Shown: positions 11,202 to 22,993, counted from the first letter of the stretch. The stretch is 64,000 nt of DNA from Stropharia rugosoannulata (GCA_028532985.1 JANCIK010000005.1:2610501-2674500); one strand, 5' to 3'. Notes: generated from the letters alone by a model not told the origin. Numbers and translations are program-made.

Positions 11202-13137
11202 ATGTCTTCAAACGTGAGCAATACATAGTTCGCCATGCCTTTAATATCCGACTTAGACACAACAATAGAATGATCAAGATGGAGCAGGACGCAGAGTTAG
11301 TTACGGTTATTCTCTTTAATCTGCCTCGTGCACTTACATGGATCTAGCCCAATGTCTTACCGAAGGAGTTCTACACCGACTTTCTGTCAGATCAGGCCAA
11401 GGAGCGCAAACCAAGTCCAAGTGAGCCGTAACATCACACTTTCCAGTTGGGAATGCAATTCTCAGTTTCCAAATAGTTCGTGGTCTATTCCCCCTTGAAA
11501 AGGTTCCGGGAGTTATCTCGCTTCTTGCTGGAAAGCCGAACGCATCCACGTTCCCCTTCACCTCGTTGACGTTCAACGCAAGATCCCCGGATAATGATGG
11601 GACTGAAACTACTCTCACTCTGGACGGGGACGAACTTGCACGAGGTCTTCAATATGGAGATACGGCTGGGAAAAAGGAGCTCCTTGAGTGGATATTTCGC
11701 TTGCAAGAACTTAATCATGGCCGCAAGCAAGGAGAGGGGTGGAGAGTATCTATTGGCTCAGGGTCTCAGGATTTAATCAACAAGGTATGCATCCCTTCTC
11801 CTTTTCTTCTTCTATACGTACACGCGTGATACGTTTATTTCAGGCGGTTTTGTCTATGGTTAACCCCGGTGACTCTGTCCTTGTCGAATCTCCTGTTTAT
11901 GCGTCAGTTACCCCTGGCAAATACACCACTGATAATGCTAATATTCTATCTTTATTCTCAGAGGTGTCCTGCCTATGTTCCAGAGTTTGCACTGTAAACA
12001 GATTGGTAATTGGCTTATACCGAACCGCCTAAGTTCCCATCACTAAAATATCTAATCTCGTTTAGAAGTAGAAACGGACTCTGAAGGGATCAAGTCTTCT
12101 TCGCTGCGTACCATTCTAGAAGAATGGCCTCTGGGAACGCCCAAGCCAAAGGTCCTTTACACGGTCCCTGTAAGTGCCACCATATATCAACAGGGCTGAT
12201 ACGCTGAGCCCTTTAGTATGGATGCAATCCCACCGGAATGACAGCTACTCTACATAGACGGAAAGAAGTCCTAAAACTGGCAAGGGAGCATAATTTTATC
12301 ATCCTAGAAGGTCAGGACCATCTGTCAGATATAGTACCATGAAGTTTGGTATTGATTAGTTGGTAGATGATCCCTACTTCTACCTGTACTACGGCAATGC
12401 ACCGCGTTACCCGTCGTACTTTGCCTTGGAATTAAAAGAGCCTGAAGTCGGCCGTGTGCTCCGATTTGACAGTCTGTCGAAAATTCTGTCTGCCGGCATT
12501 CGTATTGGGTTTGCCTCAGGCCCTGAGGCCCTGCTGACTGCAATTGACATGAACGTAAGTCCATGTAGTTTATGTAGCGACCCATGACATGCGTTCTTAT
12601 GACGTCTGTAGACGGCCATCGCTAATTTACAGACTTCTTCGTTCACCCAAGCAATTGTCTTCAAGCTACTTGACGCGTGGGGCCACCAAGGCTTCATCGC
12701 GCACACCGAGCGTGTCGCTGCGTTTTACAAGGAGAAGCGCGACGTTTTTGAACGCGCTATGGAGGAACACCTCGAAGGCCTCGCGGAGTGGGCCACACCC
12801 GAGGCCGGCATGTTCTTCTGGTACGTACAGCTTGGCGGATCACCCACTGCTCTCGCACGCCGCATTAAATTTTGCATTCTAATTTCCTTCCTAACCTAGG
12901 TTCAAGCTACTTACGGACTCGGGTGATTCAAAGGAGCTCGTCGAGACGCGCGCGTTTGCGAATGGCGTCCTCGCGCTCCCCGGGACTGTGTTCCTCCCGA
13001 ACGGCCGCGCAACAGCGTACGTGCGCGCGTCGTTCAGTCTGACTAGCGAGCCAGATGTCCACGAAGCGCTCAAGCGCCTGCGAAAGGCGGTCCTCGACGT
13101 GCGCGCTGAGGCAGAAGCTGCTAAGAAAACACTGTAA
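11202..13137 (+). CDS. PLP aminotransferase, fold type I (aromatic / 2-aminoadipate / kynurenine type)
   Basis: Predicted pyridoxal-phosphate aminotransferase of the ARO8 / kynurenine-aminoadipate group, acting in aromatic amino acid or lysine metabolism. Eleven exons give 444 residues: 11202-11213, 11269-11295, 11348-11420, 11477-11784, 11844-11902, 11962-12005, 12066-12169, 12217-12310, 12367-12554, 12633-12820, 12900-13137. Family marks: RKPSPIRGLFPLE and LLAGKPN near the N-terminus, GSGSQDLINKA cofactor region, VESPVYAG, YGCNPTG (Asn contacting PLP), LEDDPYFYLYY (Asp to the pyridine nitrogen), and FDSLSKILSAGIRIG, in which Lys at about residue 279 forms the Schiff base. The first two exons (12 and 27 nt) are the weakest part; they agree in phase but carry no motif. 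The last two exons are clearly more GC-rich than the first half. Confidence 0.93.
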
Positions 13138-15646
13138 GCCTGCGAACGGCATGAGCATGTAGAAGAATAAATTTAAATAAAATGTATGTATGCTGTATAA
13201 AGCTCGCCAAGCTGGTAGTCGATGCCTCGGGAGTATGGAAGAATAGCTAGGTGTATACCCTGCTGCGTATAAATACCATACCTGTGTGTCTACGCATTCA
13301 GAGCTTGAGATAGAACGCCATGTGTCTCAAGATTATTAAGGACGAGTATAGCGTCCGCTGTCAAGTATGCTAGATCATAAGCTTCAAGGTTCTCTATTAG
13401 TTCGTTGTCTCGCGAGTTGCTGTGCTGCTTAAGCTTGTGAGATTCTGGCTACTTAGTACAGAGTCTATATTTATTGCAACAGCGCGATGTCAGTGCGAGT
13501 GCGGGGCCCCATGAATTCTTCATTTTGTGCTGCATACAGCTTCCCGCGAGATTCCTGTGAGATAATATTCAAAGTGATAGGCGGTTTACATTGGCGATGC
13601 GCCCCGGTCTCTTTCCATCAGCGTGTCTGCTGTGCCCACGCGGCGAACGCATGTACATAGATGCTTCGAAATTCGTGAATGTGGCAGGTCATGTTACACA
13701 GTAACATCGCCTCGCAGCGCCCTGGTTGTTCGCACTAGCACTTGCCGGCGCTTGAAGAACACAGATAAATTATATGAGCGCTGGTCTATTGATTTTTGGA
13801 CGCGAGCAGATGCCAGATGCTGCGCAGCTGCCGTATGGATGTGCATCCGAGCGGGCGTACGCACTACATGAAGTGCATACAAGGCCACCCCTAAGCGCTA
13901 TCGTAAGCGCCAGCTGGGGTGCGCCCCGCGCGGTCGTACACGCTCTCGTTCAAACCCCCATTGATCACGCAAGGTATGTAACGCGTATTATCTGCTTGAT
14001 TTTCTGTGAATGTGCAATACATAGTACAGTATGCACGGAACCTTTCTGCGTGTACCCGCGAATGCGCGCCCGGTGCTCAAGGCCCCGCGATGTCGGTCGC
14101 GACCTCGACCCCGCCCGAGGTTGTGATGCGTCTGGTGAGTTGTGTCCTCAGACTCCTATAAGTCCAGTCAGTCACTCTACGGCCGCGCCATGCATGTTCC
14201 ATTGAACCACTGAGCATGTCGCACTCCCTCCCCCTGTCTCCCCCGGCCTCTGTGTGCGCGCAGAGAGAATTTATGCATCTGTAGGCACGTATGTGGCAGG
14301 CATGGATGGAGGTAACGGTAAGTACATAAGTCCATTCCGGGCCGCTCTATTTATAGATCAGATATGGGGGTGGCAAATGTTAATGCGGCTGCGCTCTCTG
14401 AATCTCGTTACATATACATACACTGCGTCAAATAGAGTTCGTACCCCAGAGCTTATCAAGCAGGAGGTGTGTATGAAGATCTACAGAAGGTCCAGACGGT
14501 CGCTAGGCGGGACTCGCTGCTGGGCTGTTGCTATATTTGTACCACAGTCAGGATGTCAGCGCCCTGGGGCCTGGGCGTATTGTACAGTTCAAGCTGGAAA
14601 CCTTGAAGTGAGTCATAGGAGTAGGAGCGTCTACGAGCAGGTACGTACTAGTCTCTACCTTGAGCAGTTAAATATTGTGTAGTGTTTCCTTCTCATTCTT
14701 CCCATTAAGTCCCCGTATTCATTTCCGCCAATACACACCGTACCGTCGATCATGAACGCAGTACTATGATGTACCCCAAAATTCTTCTGAGGCATCAACT
14801 CGGAAGAGGTGTACAATACACCACCCAGCATTCAGTGCGTCGCCGTTTTGGAGATGAGCCCCAGCCCGGCCAGTCGGAACTCAATGGTGTGTAGTCAGCA
14901 CTTGCTGGTGACAGCGTCCGCGACCATCGACACCCGGGAAGTGCACTGGTGTCCCGGACGATGTCCCGCATTCAATAAACCTTGCTATTTTTTGCAGTCA
15001 GTAAGGATTCGTGAGCGCTATAACCCCGGAACGGGGCTAAACCGTGTCAATATTCCTTTTATATAAGTGAGAGTACACTGCTTGCCTAGGGCGGGCTCCA
15101 GGCCAGCCCTCTGCGTCGGTATATGATACAGCCTGCCACACTGAGAATGCTAGCTTCATGTCATTGACTCTACCTGAGAGCTGGTGCTGAGAATTTGATT
15201 GTCTTGTCAGACTGCTGTGGTAGGGAATGGAATCTATGATCTACATATGTGCTATGTAGTGATTTGGGGTGCGAACTCTATTTAGTTGATTTTATACATG
15301 AGATGACTCATTAGTTTATAGTCGTATTTATGTATGTGGCATTGTAGCTGCTCATAGGCTGCGCTGACTGGGGGCCTTGCGAGTCGTTACCTCAAATTCG
15401 CTTCAAATTCGCTCAAGTTCTTGATCTTCGGTGTAGATCCATTAGAAGGGATGTCGGCGCTTAATGTTTGTATTCAGTAACGATGGTACTCGGACGCAAC
15501 GGGCTGCGGGAGGTGCTGAAATAAACGCTTGTACTGGTTGGAATATATGTTAATGAAGTGACCAAGATATTAGAAGGCTGAGTCTTTCAAAACCCTTGCC
15601 ACCTATTTCCACCTTGAACCCCAAGATCGGCATGCATACCTGTAGT

Positions 15647-15735
15647 CCCGGTGTTCAGTCTGCACCCTCGTTTCTCGGCATAATTAAAATTACCACAGAA
15701 GCTTATATATTTGTGCCCCAGAAAATTTTGAACAA
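15647..15735. repeat. Diverged repeat, copy A
   Basis: Shares an ordered set of blocks with 16338-16470: CGGTGTTCA, TGCACCC-n-CGTTTC, TCTCGGCA, AAAATTAC, CAGA, and TTTGTGCCCC-n-GAAA followed by T-rich bases. Spacing differs through small insertions in copy B, as expected from old duplicates of one element. Confidence 0.55.
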
Positions 15736-16337
15736 GTCCTGCCTTCCGCCGCACTCCGTGTCTGCATTCGACGCTACAGCTCGTATGTCTTCGTTGTGTT
15801 TATGTAGAGAATCACACAACTCGATGATACACAAGAAAGCTGGAACGCTGATATCCTACTACATAAGTACGACTTTTTTGTGTGCCAAGATGTGGTACAC
15901 TGTAGTTTATCCGTCGTCCATCAGAAGGAAAGCGGGCGCCTATTCCGTACACTCGGCCGCGGTGGCGGTAATTGTTTATTTGCCAGTAATAATGATACTC
16001 GGGCACAGTTAAAGGATGTAATAAACACATGTATGCACACACCAAGTTTCATGCAGTTCGAATATTAAGTGTCAGAAAGTAGTCAAAGAACGTCCGAGTC
16101 TTCGAACTTCGAATGCCCGGCGTCTCATTTACCTCGGTTATCCAAAGCCTATCCATGATCACTGCGTGTACTGAATGCTTGGATTCACGGTGGAATAGAT
16201 GGAAATTAAAAATTCTCTCAAGCTCTGTTAATTTCCCGTATGTAGTACACCGTAGGTAGAGCAAAAAAAAACTGCCTCACGGCATTGAACGGTGTCTTCT
16301 TAGCATGATCTTGGATCATGACTCATGCCCAACCAGG

Positions 16338-16470
16338 CTCACGGTGTTCAACGTTTAACATGTAATATTTAACATTCAACAAGTTGCACCCCCGTTTCAG
16401 AGTCCTTCTCGGCAGTGATCAAAAATTACGCAGAGTCGAAGTCCAATCTTTGTGCCCCGGAAATTTGTTA
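16338..16470. repeat. Diverged repeat, copy B
   Basis: Second copy of the element at 15647-15735, in the same orientation and with an insertion of about 25 bp between CGGTGTTCA and TGCACCC. It is followed directly by a doubled AAGTACATAAGTACATAA word at 16470-16487. Confidence 0.55.
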
Positions 16471-18145
16471 AGTACATAAGTACATAATGCCCGGAGCAGC
16501 AGGGGCGAGTTGCTTATGTTTTGTGTATGTACTTATGACCTTAACATCTCACCTACTAACGAGAGGTGGCGTTTGGACTGTGTGATCGAACTGCGCCCAA
16601 GGAGGCTTCCTTCCAGTTGGGACGTCGCGCCCAGCGCTGGTATTTATTTTATTACAACTTGTAATTGTATTGAAGAATGGCTCACACGGCTTGCTTATTC
16701 AGTTGTTATCTACGGGGCAAAGGTGACTGGAGGAATGGGAGGCTATTTTCTGTCGTTTTTGACGCACGCGCACGCCACCGCCTGCGGCACTGGGATGACA
16801 GGAGAGTTGAGACGGCACGGCATGATCAGGCGCGCCCACAGCCTACAGCCCACACTGCGTAGCTTGCAGTCCATTGTCCTCGCCCGAGGTCCACAGGAGT
16901 CAGCAGCGTCGACCCACGCGGCGGCCGGGTGCGTTTTTTGAGTCTAATTCTCACATGGACAGCTGGACGGGCGTGTACCTGATACGGCGGCCGGTAGGTG
17001 GTTAACTAGGGTACATACTGTAAATAAATATGTAACAGCCAGCCGTCAGTCAAGTGTTAGTAAAATAAAGTAAAAGGGGAGTAGTGGTTTTAAATAAGAC
17101 CCGGTGAGGTGAATACGCCTACCTGCACACGAACGAGCAAGTTTTTGATCATGATGTAGGTGGCGTTTCTCTTCGTTTCAGCGTGGTCCAAGGGGCTCGC
17201 TGTGCGGCTTCTTTGGGGGTGCGTTTGGGTGGGTTATTATAAGAGCACTTGCGAACTTGCTGACCAAGCCTTGTGGGCAGACCATTTTGTGGGCGGACGT
17301 GGTAGCCGATTACTTTGGCTTTTTTGAATGGTAGAATCAGAGATTAGTCAATTAAGTATTATATTATGTGGGGATAGACGAACATTTTGGTTAGTAGGGT
17401 TGGGCTTTGACTATAGACTGTGTGCGTGGGTTTTGCGAGTGGATTTTAGGACTAGTGAAGTAGACGAGATGCGAAGACGCGTACATACAATGGTTAGCTA
17501 CACGTCCGGCAGCTTTTCGCCGTCAGTGTGTTATAACAGCATGCGCGTCTCCTTATCGTGCCCTGGTTAATAACGTGGAATCAGAATCATGAGGAATTTG
17601 TGTATTTGATTTGCGAGGCTGTAGGCGGGGCTCGACGCGCTTAGCACATTATATGTATAGGTCGCGCGCTGATGTGAAGTAACTCGCAGGTCCCCGTGTG
17701 CGTGCAAGTAATCTTCTCTGCCGCTGTACGTGAGCTTGGTTCCATTCCAATTAATTTTGCGAGAGGTGCAGAGTACTTACAGGGTAAGCAAGTATGTACA
17801 CATGTGCATATGATCTATGATCTGCGTTCCTTGGCCCCACACCATCGCTAATAAGTAGTGGTGTCACTCGATCAGGTAATTTGGTTCTGGGGGTCCTGTC
17901 GGTCTAGACCGCGTCCGCCTGCGCGCGCCTGAACCTCGGGGAATAGGGTACAGGTGCGGAGTGCATGCGCGCATACACGGTGCGTTACATACGACAACAG
18001 ACGTCAGCGCAGGCAGCATCAGAACAATGCGCGAGCAGAGCCGAAGATGAACGTGGGAGGCTCACGATGCCATATGCAGATAGCAGACGAGGGCTGGATA
18101 TGGAAATATGCCGTTTTCGGAAGGAAGCATGGGGGATACCTTTCT

Positions 18146-18176
18146 GGGCGGGCCCGGCCGGGGGCTGGGGCGGGGG
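18146..18176 (+). promoter_or_regulatory. G-quadruplex-capable G-run cluster
   Basis: Five runs of three to five G occur within 31 bases (18146-48, 18150-52, 18160-64, 18167-70, 18172-76) with short loops, which fits the usual G-quadruplex pattern. It lies about 260 bp upstream of the small cysteine-rich gene on the same strand, so it may act in its promoter or 5' transcript. Function is inference. Confidence 0.5.
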
Positions 18177-18285
18177 CGCGCAGGGTGTGTGGGAGGGCGC
18201 TCAGGGTGTCGTGGGACGCAGGGAGGGAGCGGCGAGGCGTATTACATGCTCGCCTGCGCCCATTGGCGCGTCGGCACGGGCCCGG

Positions 18286-18293
18286 TGACGTCA
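18286..18293. promoter_or_regulatory. CRE-type bZIP site TGACGTCA
   Basis: A perfect 8-bp palindrome TGACGTCA, the classic ATF/CREB-family binding site, 140 bp upstream of the ATG at 18433. An inverted CCAAT box (ATTGG, 18262-18266) stands 20 bp further upstream. The two together are a plausible regulated promoter for the small gene and perhaps the kinase behind it. Confidence 0.5.
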
Positions 18294-18432
18294 CGGTCAC
18301 GCGGACGGGATCGGGCGGAAAAATTTGGACGGTGCTCGAACATTCCTTCCGCTACATACCACACCCAACACACTCTGGTGCGTGCTATATCGGCGGCGGC
18401 GGTGGTGGCAATGCTGACGAGTGCCATAGAAA

Positions 18433-18678
18433 ATGACTATGACTGCAGCAGAGAGAGCCCCGGTCGATACGTGCCGGGTCGTGGAGTGCGGCAAATGCGG
18501 GAAGAAGACATGGGCGGTGAGTGCTGTGATGGCTTTTGTGGGCGACGCTGACGGTGCGCAGGGGTGCGGGCAGCACGCAGAACAGGTGAGCAGAACGGCG
18601 GCGACAGCGAGCAGGACTAACTGGGCGTAGGTGATGGCTAATGTGGCTGAGGGGGAGCGATGCGTATGCAGTAAATAG
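18433..18678 (+). CDS. Small cysteine-rich CGKCGKxTW protein of a conserved fungal type
   Basis: Three exons, 18433-18516, 18562-18585 (24 nt) and 18631-18678, join in phase 0 to a 51-residue protein. It reads VVECGKCGKKTWA, then GCGQHAEQ, then a short helix-like stretch and ERCVCSK. I recognise this as the tiny fungal family with Cys-x2-Cys, TW-x-GCG-x-H and a C-terminal Cys-x-Cys, which looks like a one-zinc ribbon; no function is known to me. Its stop is only 72 bp before the kinase ATG on the same strand. It is too short and too split to be found by simple frame scanning, but the splicing rebuilds the motif exactly. Confidence 0.82.
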
Positions 18679-18750
18679 GCGGGGTGACCGGGGTCGGAGT
18701 GTGTGCTTGTAAATATAATAATACACATTTGTGCTCGGACGGGCACGACC

Positions 18751-21700
18751 ATGGCGGAGCTGGCCGAGTTCGTCGACCCCCTGCTCCCTGTCCTCTTCGA
18801 CCCCGACGACACCCCCACCACCGCCCGCCTTGACATCACCTATCACAGAGACTTCCTCGATGAGACACGTCGCCCACAGCTCAACAACTACATCCGCCAT
18901 GCACAGGTCGGCCGCGGCCAGCATGGCTCCGTCTATCTCTGCCATCGCATCGACCCCACCAAGCCCATCGGCGAGGACGGCCGCCGTCTCCCAGTCGTGA
19001 GTCCCCTGCCCGACCACCCTGCTCACCACTCACCCCCCGTAGGCAATGAAGTCCGTCAAGCGCAACAACCCCCGCGCAGAGCAGTTCCGCGCCCTGCGCC
19101 GCGAGACCCTCCCCGCCTCGCCCCACTTCCCGCTCGCAGACCGCCTCGCCACCACCGAGATCAAGATCAGGAAGGAGATCGCAATCATGAAGAAGCTCCG
19201 CCATCCCCACGTCGTCCGCCTCTACGAGATCATCGACGACAGGCTGCGCGAGAAGATATACATCGGTGCGTCCCGCCCCTATTTATTGGCCCCTCTTCTG
19301 TCCGCTCACCCCCGCCCAGTCATGGAGTACCTCGCAGGCGGCGAGATCAAGTGGCACGACGGCAACCACAACCCCGTGCTCACCGTCCATCAGACACGCC
19401 GCATCCTGCGCGACGCCGTCCTCGGCCTCGAGTACCTTCACCACCAGGGCATCATCCATCGCGACATCAAACCTGCTAATCTCCTCTGGACAGACGACCG
19501 CCGCCAGGTAAAGATCGGCGACTTTGGCGTCTCTCACTTCTGCTACGCTCAGCGTCTTGCTGCTGCGGAGCGCGGCGAGCGCGACGACGAGGGCGACCTC
19601 TTCCAGGACGACACCGACCTCACGCGCCGCGCCGGCACGCCCGCCTTCCTCGCTCCCGAAATCGTGTGGGAGCACACGCGCGACCCTCGCACTGGCGCAC
19701 CGCTCTATCTCTCCCCTCAGAGTTCGCCGGCCTCCTCATCCACGACTCCACACGCCGTCCAGCGACCGCCCATCACTGCTGCAATAGATGTGTGGGCGCT
19801 CGGCGTGACGCTGTACTGCCTCCTGGCAGGCGACACACCGTTCCTCGCTGCGCGTGAAGCACGCACAGCAGCGGACGAATACACGCTGTACGGTGCTATC
19901 TGTAACGAACAGTGGGAGGCGCCGCCTCGTATCGGCTGCGAGGGTCTGCGTACCGACAGTAGCGAGGGTGCACAGATTATGCAGCTCCTGGACAGGTTCC
20001 TTACCAAGGACGTTAAACAGCGCATAGCGCTGGAAGGTGTCAAGGTGCGTCTCTCCTTATTTTTCTTTTTCTTTTTCTTTCGGGTGCTGACTCTCTTGCA
20101 GGCCATGCCATGGGTAACCGCAGACCTGCCTGCGCCCGCGCGTTTCGCAGCATCAACGACTGCCTCCTCCGCGCCGCGCATCACCGTCTCGTCAACGGAC
20201 GCCGATGGCGCGATGTCCGCCGTGCGCTTCCATTGGCGTTGGGGCCTCGGCCGCCAGATCGTCCGCGGCGTCGGCATGTTCCTGCGCAACGTTGGTGGCG
20301 CGGGCAGTGTCGGTGTAGGCGTAGGAGGGCCATACATCGCGGGCGTACCCAGTGCTGCTGCTGCTGCGAAAGCGCACGGAGGGAGGAAGGCGATTGGCCG
20401 GCCGAGGGGCAGCACAAGCGTGGAGAGGGAGCGACCGAGGGAGAGGCTCCGCACCCGCGTCGCACCGTGGTCGAGGAGTAGGAAGGAGGACCCAGAGGAT
20501 ACTGTGGGTGTTGTCTCTGAGCCGGTTCTCAGAGGTGCTAGGAGGAACGAGCGAGAGAAGGACATAGAACGAGAAAGGGAGAGGGAGAGGGAAAAGGCGC
20601 GAATACGCGAGCGTGAGAGGGAAATGGAAAAGGAAAGGGCTAGAAATAAAGCTAAGGACAAAGGGAAGGGAAAGGAAAGACCACATAGCCCCGACCCCCC
20701 GCAGACTCCGGATAATACACCGCGCAAGTCGCTCACGCGTCCGATATCCAAGTCCGCGCGAAGCCTGCGCGCACTCTCTCCTGACAGATGGCGTGCTGTG
20801 CGCGCGGGCCCTGCGTCGACGAGCACGGGCGCGCTCACTGCCAGTACTAGCAACAAGGGCATACCAACGACTGCCACAAGCGGGGTCACTGCGATCGCGC
20901 CCACTGCGGCTACACCAGGCTCAGGTACCAGTCCGATTGGTGTAGGACGCGCGGCATCAGGCAGTGCGCTGACCTCGCCCTCATTCTCTGTGTACAGCAG
21001 CTCAGCGTCTATGACGCCATCGACGTTCGCCTCAGCTTCAACGATGATGTCTGCCGTTACCGTCGCTATACCTGTGCACGGCTCGTCGACCTCTGGCTCT
21101 CACTCTGGCCCACCCTCCTCAGGCGCGGGTATCCATACCTACTCAGGTATAGGACGGAGCCGCGGTGGGTCGGACGCGGCGATGTCTCCCACATCACCTA
21201 CTAGCGGGAGCGCAAGCGCGAGTGCTAGTGCGAGCGGCAGTCTGACGAGCGCATCTGGATTTGGCGACAGCCAGAGGCGGTCGCGCTTCGGTGGGCTGTT
21301 CCATATTGCTAACTGGCGCCCGACGAAGTTCAGCCGAACACCTCCTGGCGCTGGCTCTGGCTCAGGACCGGGTGCGGATGCGGGCATGAGAGGTGCAGGT
21401 CGGGGAGCAGGCGGAGCTCTGCACCCACAGGTGAATGTTGGCCCCATGCGCTCGGGCCGGAGCGAGGAGGGCCTTGCGCTGCGCCACTTCCCATCGCAGT
21501 CCGCCGGGGCCGCGCTCGCGATACATACAAACACGCACGCTTACGCGCACGGCAGGCCGCATACACTAGGCCATGCGCATGCTCAGGCAGTTGCGCAGGA
21601 GGCTGCGAACCGGGCCACGGAGGGCGGGGACGAGGAGAGCGCATTCACGGCTGCGCGGCGCGCGGCGAGCTGGGGTCTGGGCGACAACAACGCCCACCCA

Positions 21701-22993
21701 TACCCTTACCCGTACGATTCAGACTACGAGCACGCGGAGCTCGTAAGCGTGCAGAGTGCGCAGAGCGTTGATCAGGGCCTGAACGCGCAGGAGATGACGA
21801 TTGGCGCGGGCGGCGTGTTTCGGGGTGCGCCCCTCGCGGGTGGCGCGCCGTACTACGGCTACCAGCAGCACTTGCAGCAGTATCAGCAACAGTACCAGCA
21901 GCACCAGCAGCATCAGCACCAGCAGGCGTATCAGCAGCACCTGCGTGTGCAGGCGCCCTCTGCTGGGCCGTCGCGCGGCGGCTCGCACTCGCCGGTGTCG
22001 CCTGCATATGTGTCCGCGTCGGAATGGGCCGGCGGCGAGGACGATGGCGACCCGGCGAGCGGCGGGAGCTTCAGCGGGGACGACATCCTCTGGGCAGCGC
22101 CCCGCCCGCGCCATCTGAGTCGGCAGGAGCACGAGCGTAAACTGGAGCTGGTCGCCGGGGCTGCCGGAGCGGGTGCGAGTGAGAACGAGGAGGAGGAGGA
22201 AGAGGAGGAAGATGCGCAGTACGAGCAAGCGAGCGGAGAGGAAGGCGAAGATGAGGAGTACGAGGGCGACGAAGGCAACGTCCACGAGGAAGAGTCTGCC
22301 CCGATCATGTACGCCCCGGCCGAGCAGGCGGCTGACAACCTGCGGTTTGGCCGGCCTGCATGGCACAAGACGTCCAGCCTCGACGGGAGCGACGACGGCG
22401 AAGATGGGACTGCCGTGCGCCGCCGTCTGGCGCGGCGCGGTGTGGGTTTGGGCGTCGGTGGTAGCAGCAGTGGATGGGGTGCCGGAGTAGCGGGCAGAGA
22501 TAGGGAACGAGAGCGAGAGAGGGGCGGGTTCAGCGACCCCGGCTCGCCTCTCGTCGGCGCGGACAGCCCCCCGCCCGCGTCCTCGTCCTCGCTGCCATCG
22601 CCTGCGCCCGTACCAGAGCGTGTCATCTCGCAGGCGCCTGGGCTCTTCCCTCTCCGTGCGCGCGGCGCACCAGGAACGAGCGCAGGAGCAGCCCCTTCGC
22701 TCACTTCTCTTGTCCCGTCGCGGCCTGCGATGCCCGACCCGTTGCTTGCCACCGACGACGAGGAAGATGATAAAGATGATAACGATGATGATGACGACGA
22801 CGACGACGATGATGATGATGAGGAGGAGGAGGAGGACGGCACAGAGGAGGGGGAAGACGACGAGGACGCGTCTGAGTCGGAAGGCGAGGACTCAGATGAC
22901 TCGGATGAGGACGACGCGCTGATCGTGCGGCGCTCGAACCGTCGCGCGCTTGATGTCACCGCTGGCCCTGCAGCGCCGCCAGCGCAGTCATAG
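18751..22993 (+). CDS. CaMKK/LKB1-class Ser/Thr kinase, SNF1-activating (Sak1/Tos3/Elm1) type, with long acidic tail
   Basis: Predicted upstream kinase of Snf1/AMPK. Exons 18751-18996, 19043-19265, 19320-20044 and 20102-22993 give 1361 residues. Kinase domain about 45-380: Gly loop GRGQHG (54-59), VAMK with Lys85, HRDIKPANLL with Asp205, DFG at 224-226, and GTPAFLAPE, whose form is typical of this class. A Ser/Pro insert follows the APE motif. The domain closes at the 20044/20102 junction (PWVTADLP). The ~960-residue tail is low-complexity: Arg/Glu repeats, Ser/Ala/Gly stretches, a Gln/His/Tyr-rich part near 21860-21950, Glu runs, and a long Asp/Glu run near 22760-22900. The gene is far more GC-rich than its surroundings. 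Its promoter must fit in the 72 bp after the small gene or lie within that gene. Confidence 0.92.

Larger units (their letters stand above)
13138..18432. other. 5.3 kb gene-free region with eroded repeats
   Basis: No frame here shows a domain, a plausible splice chain or sustained coding character; the longest frames (about 140-160 codons, e.g. 13774-14205, 14254-14682, 17954-18436) look random in composition. It contains a diverged repeat pair (15647-15735 and 16338-16470) and several copies of a TACATAAGTAC-like word (14321, 15861, 16471, 16526). The right end (18140-18432) becomes very GC-rich and forms the promoter of the next genes. It may be an old transposon graveyard or hold non-coding transcripts; the sequence alone does not decide. 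Confidence 0.5.

Noticed and set aside
13138..18432. CRISPR array, rRNA or intact transposon in the gene-free region
   Set aside because: No regular repeat-spacer pattern, no rRNA-like sequence, no transposase or reverse-transcriptase motif in any frame; only short diverged repeats.
17954..18551. Overlapping 107-160-codon plus frames and a 214-codon minus frame over the small gene
   Set aside because: They arise from GC-rich DNA lacking stop codons. The three-exon model at 18433-18678 gives a coherent Cys-rich motif and explains the locus better.
19717..22959. Long minus-strand frames (up to 395 codons) opposite the kinase
   Set aside because: They are shadows of the GC-rich, low-complexity kinase tail; their Ser/Arg/Ala-rich translation mirrors Asp/Glu/Gly codons on the other strand.
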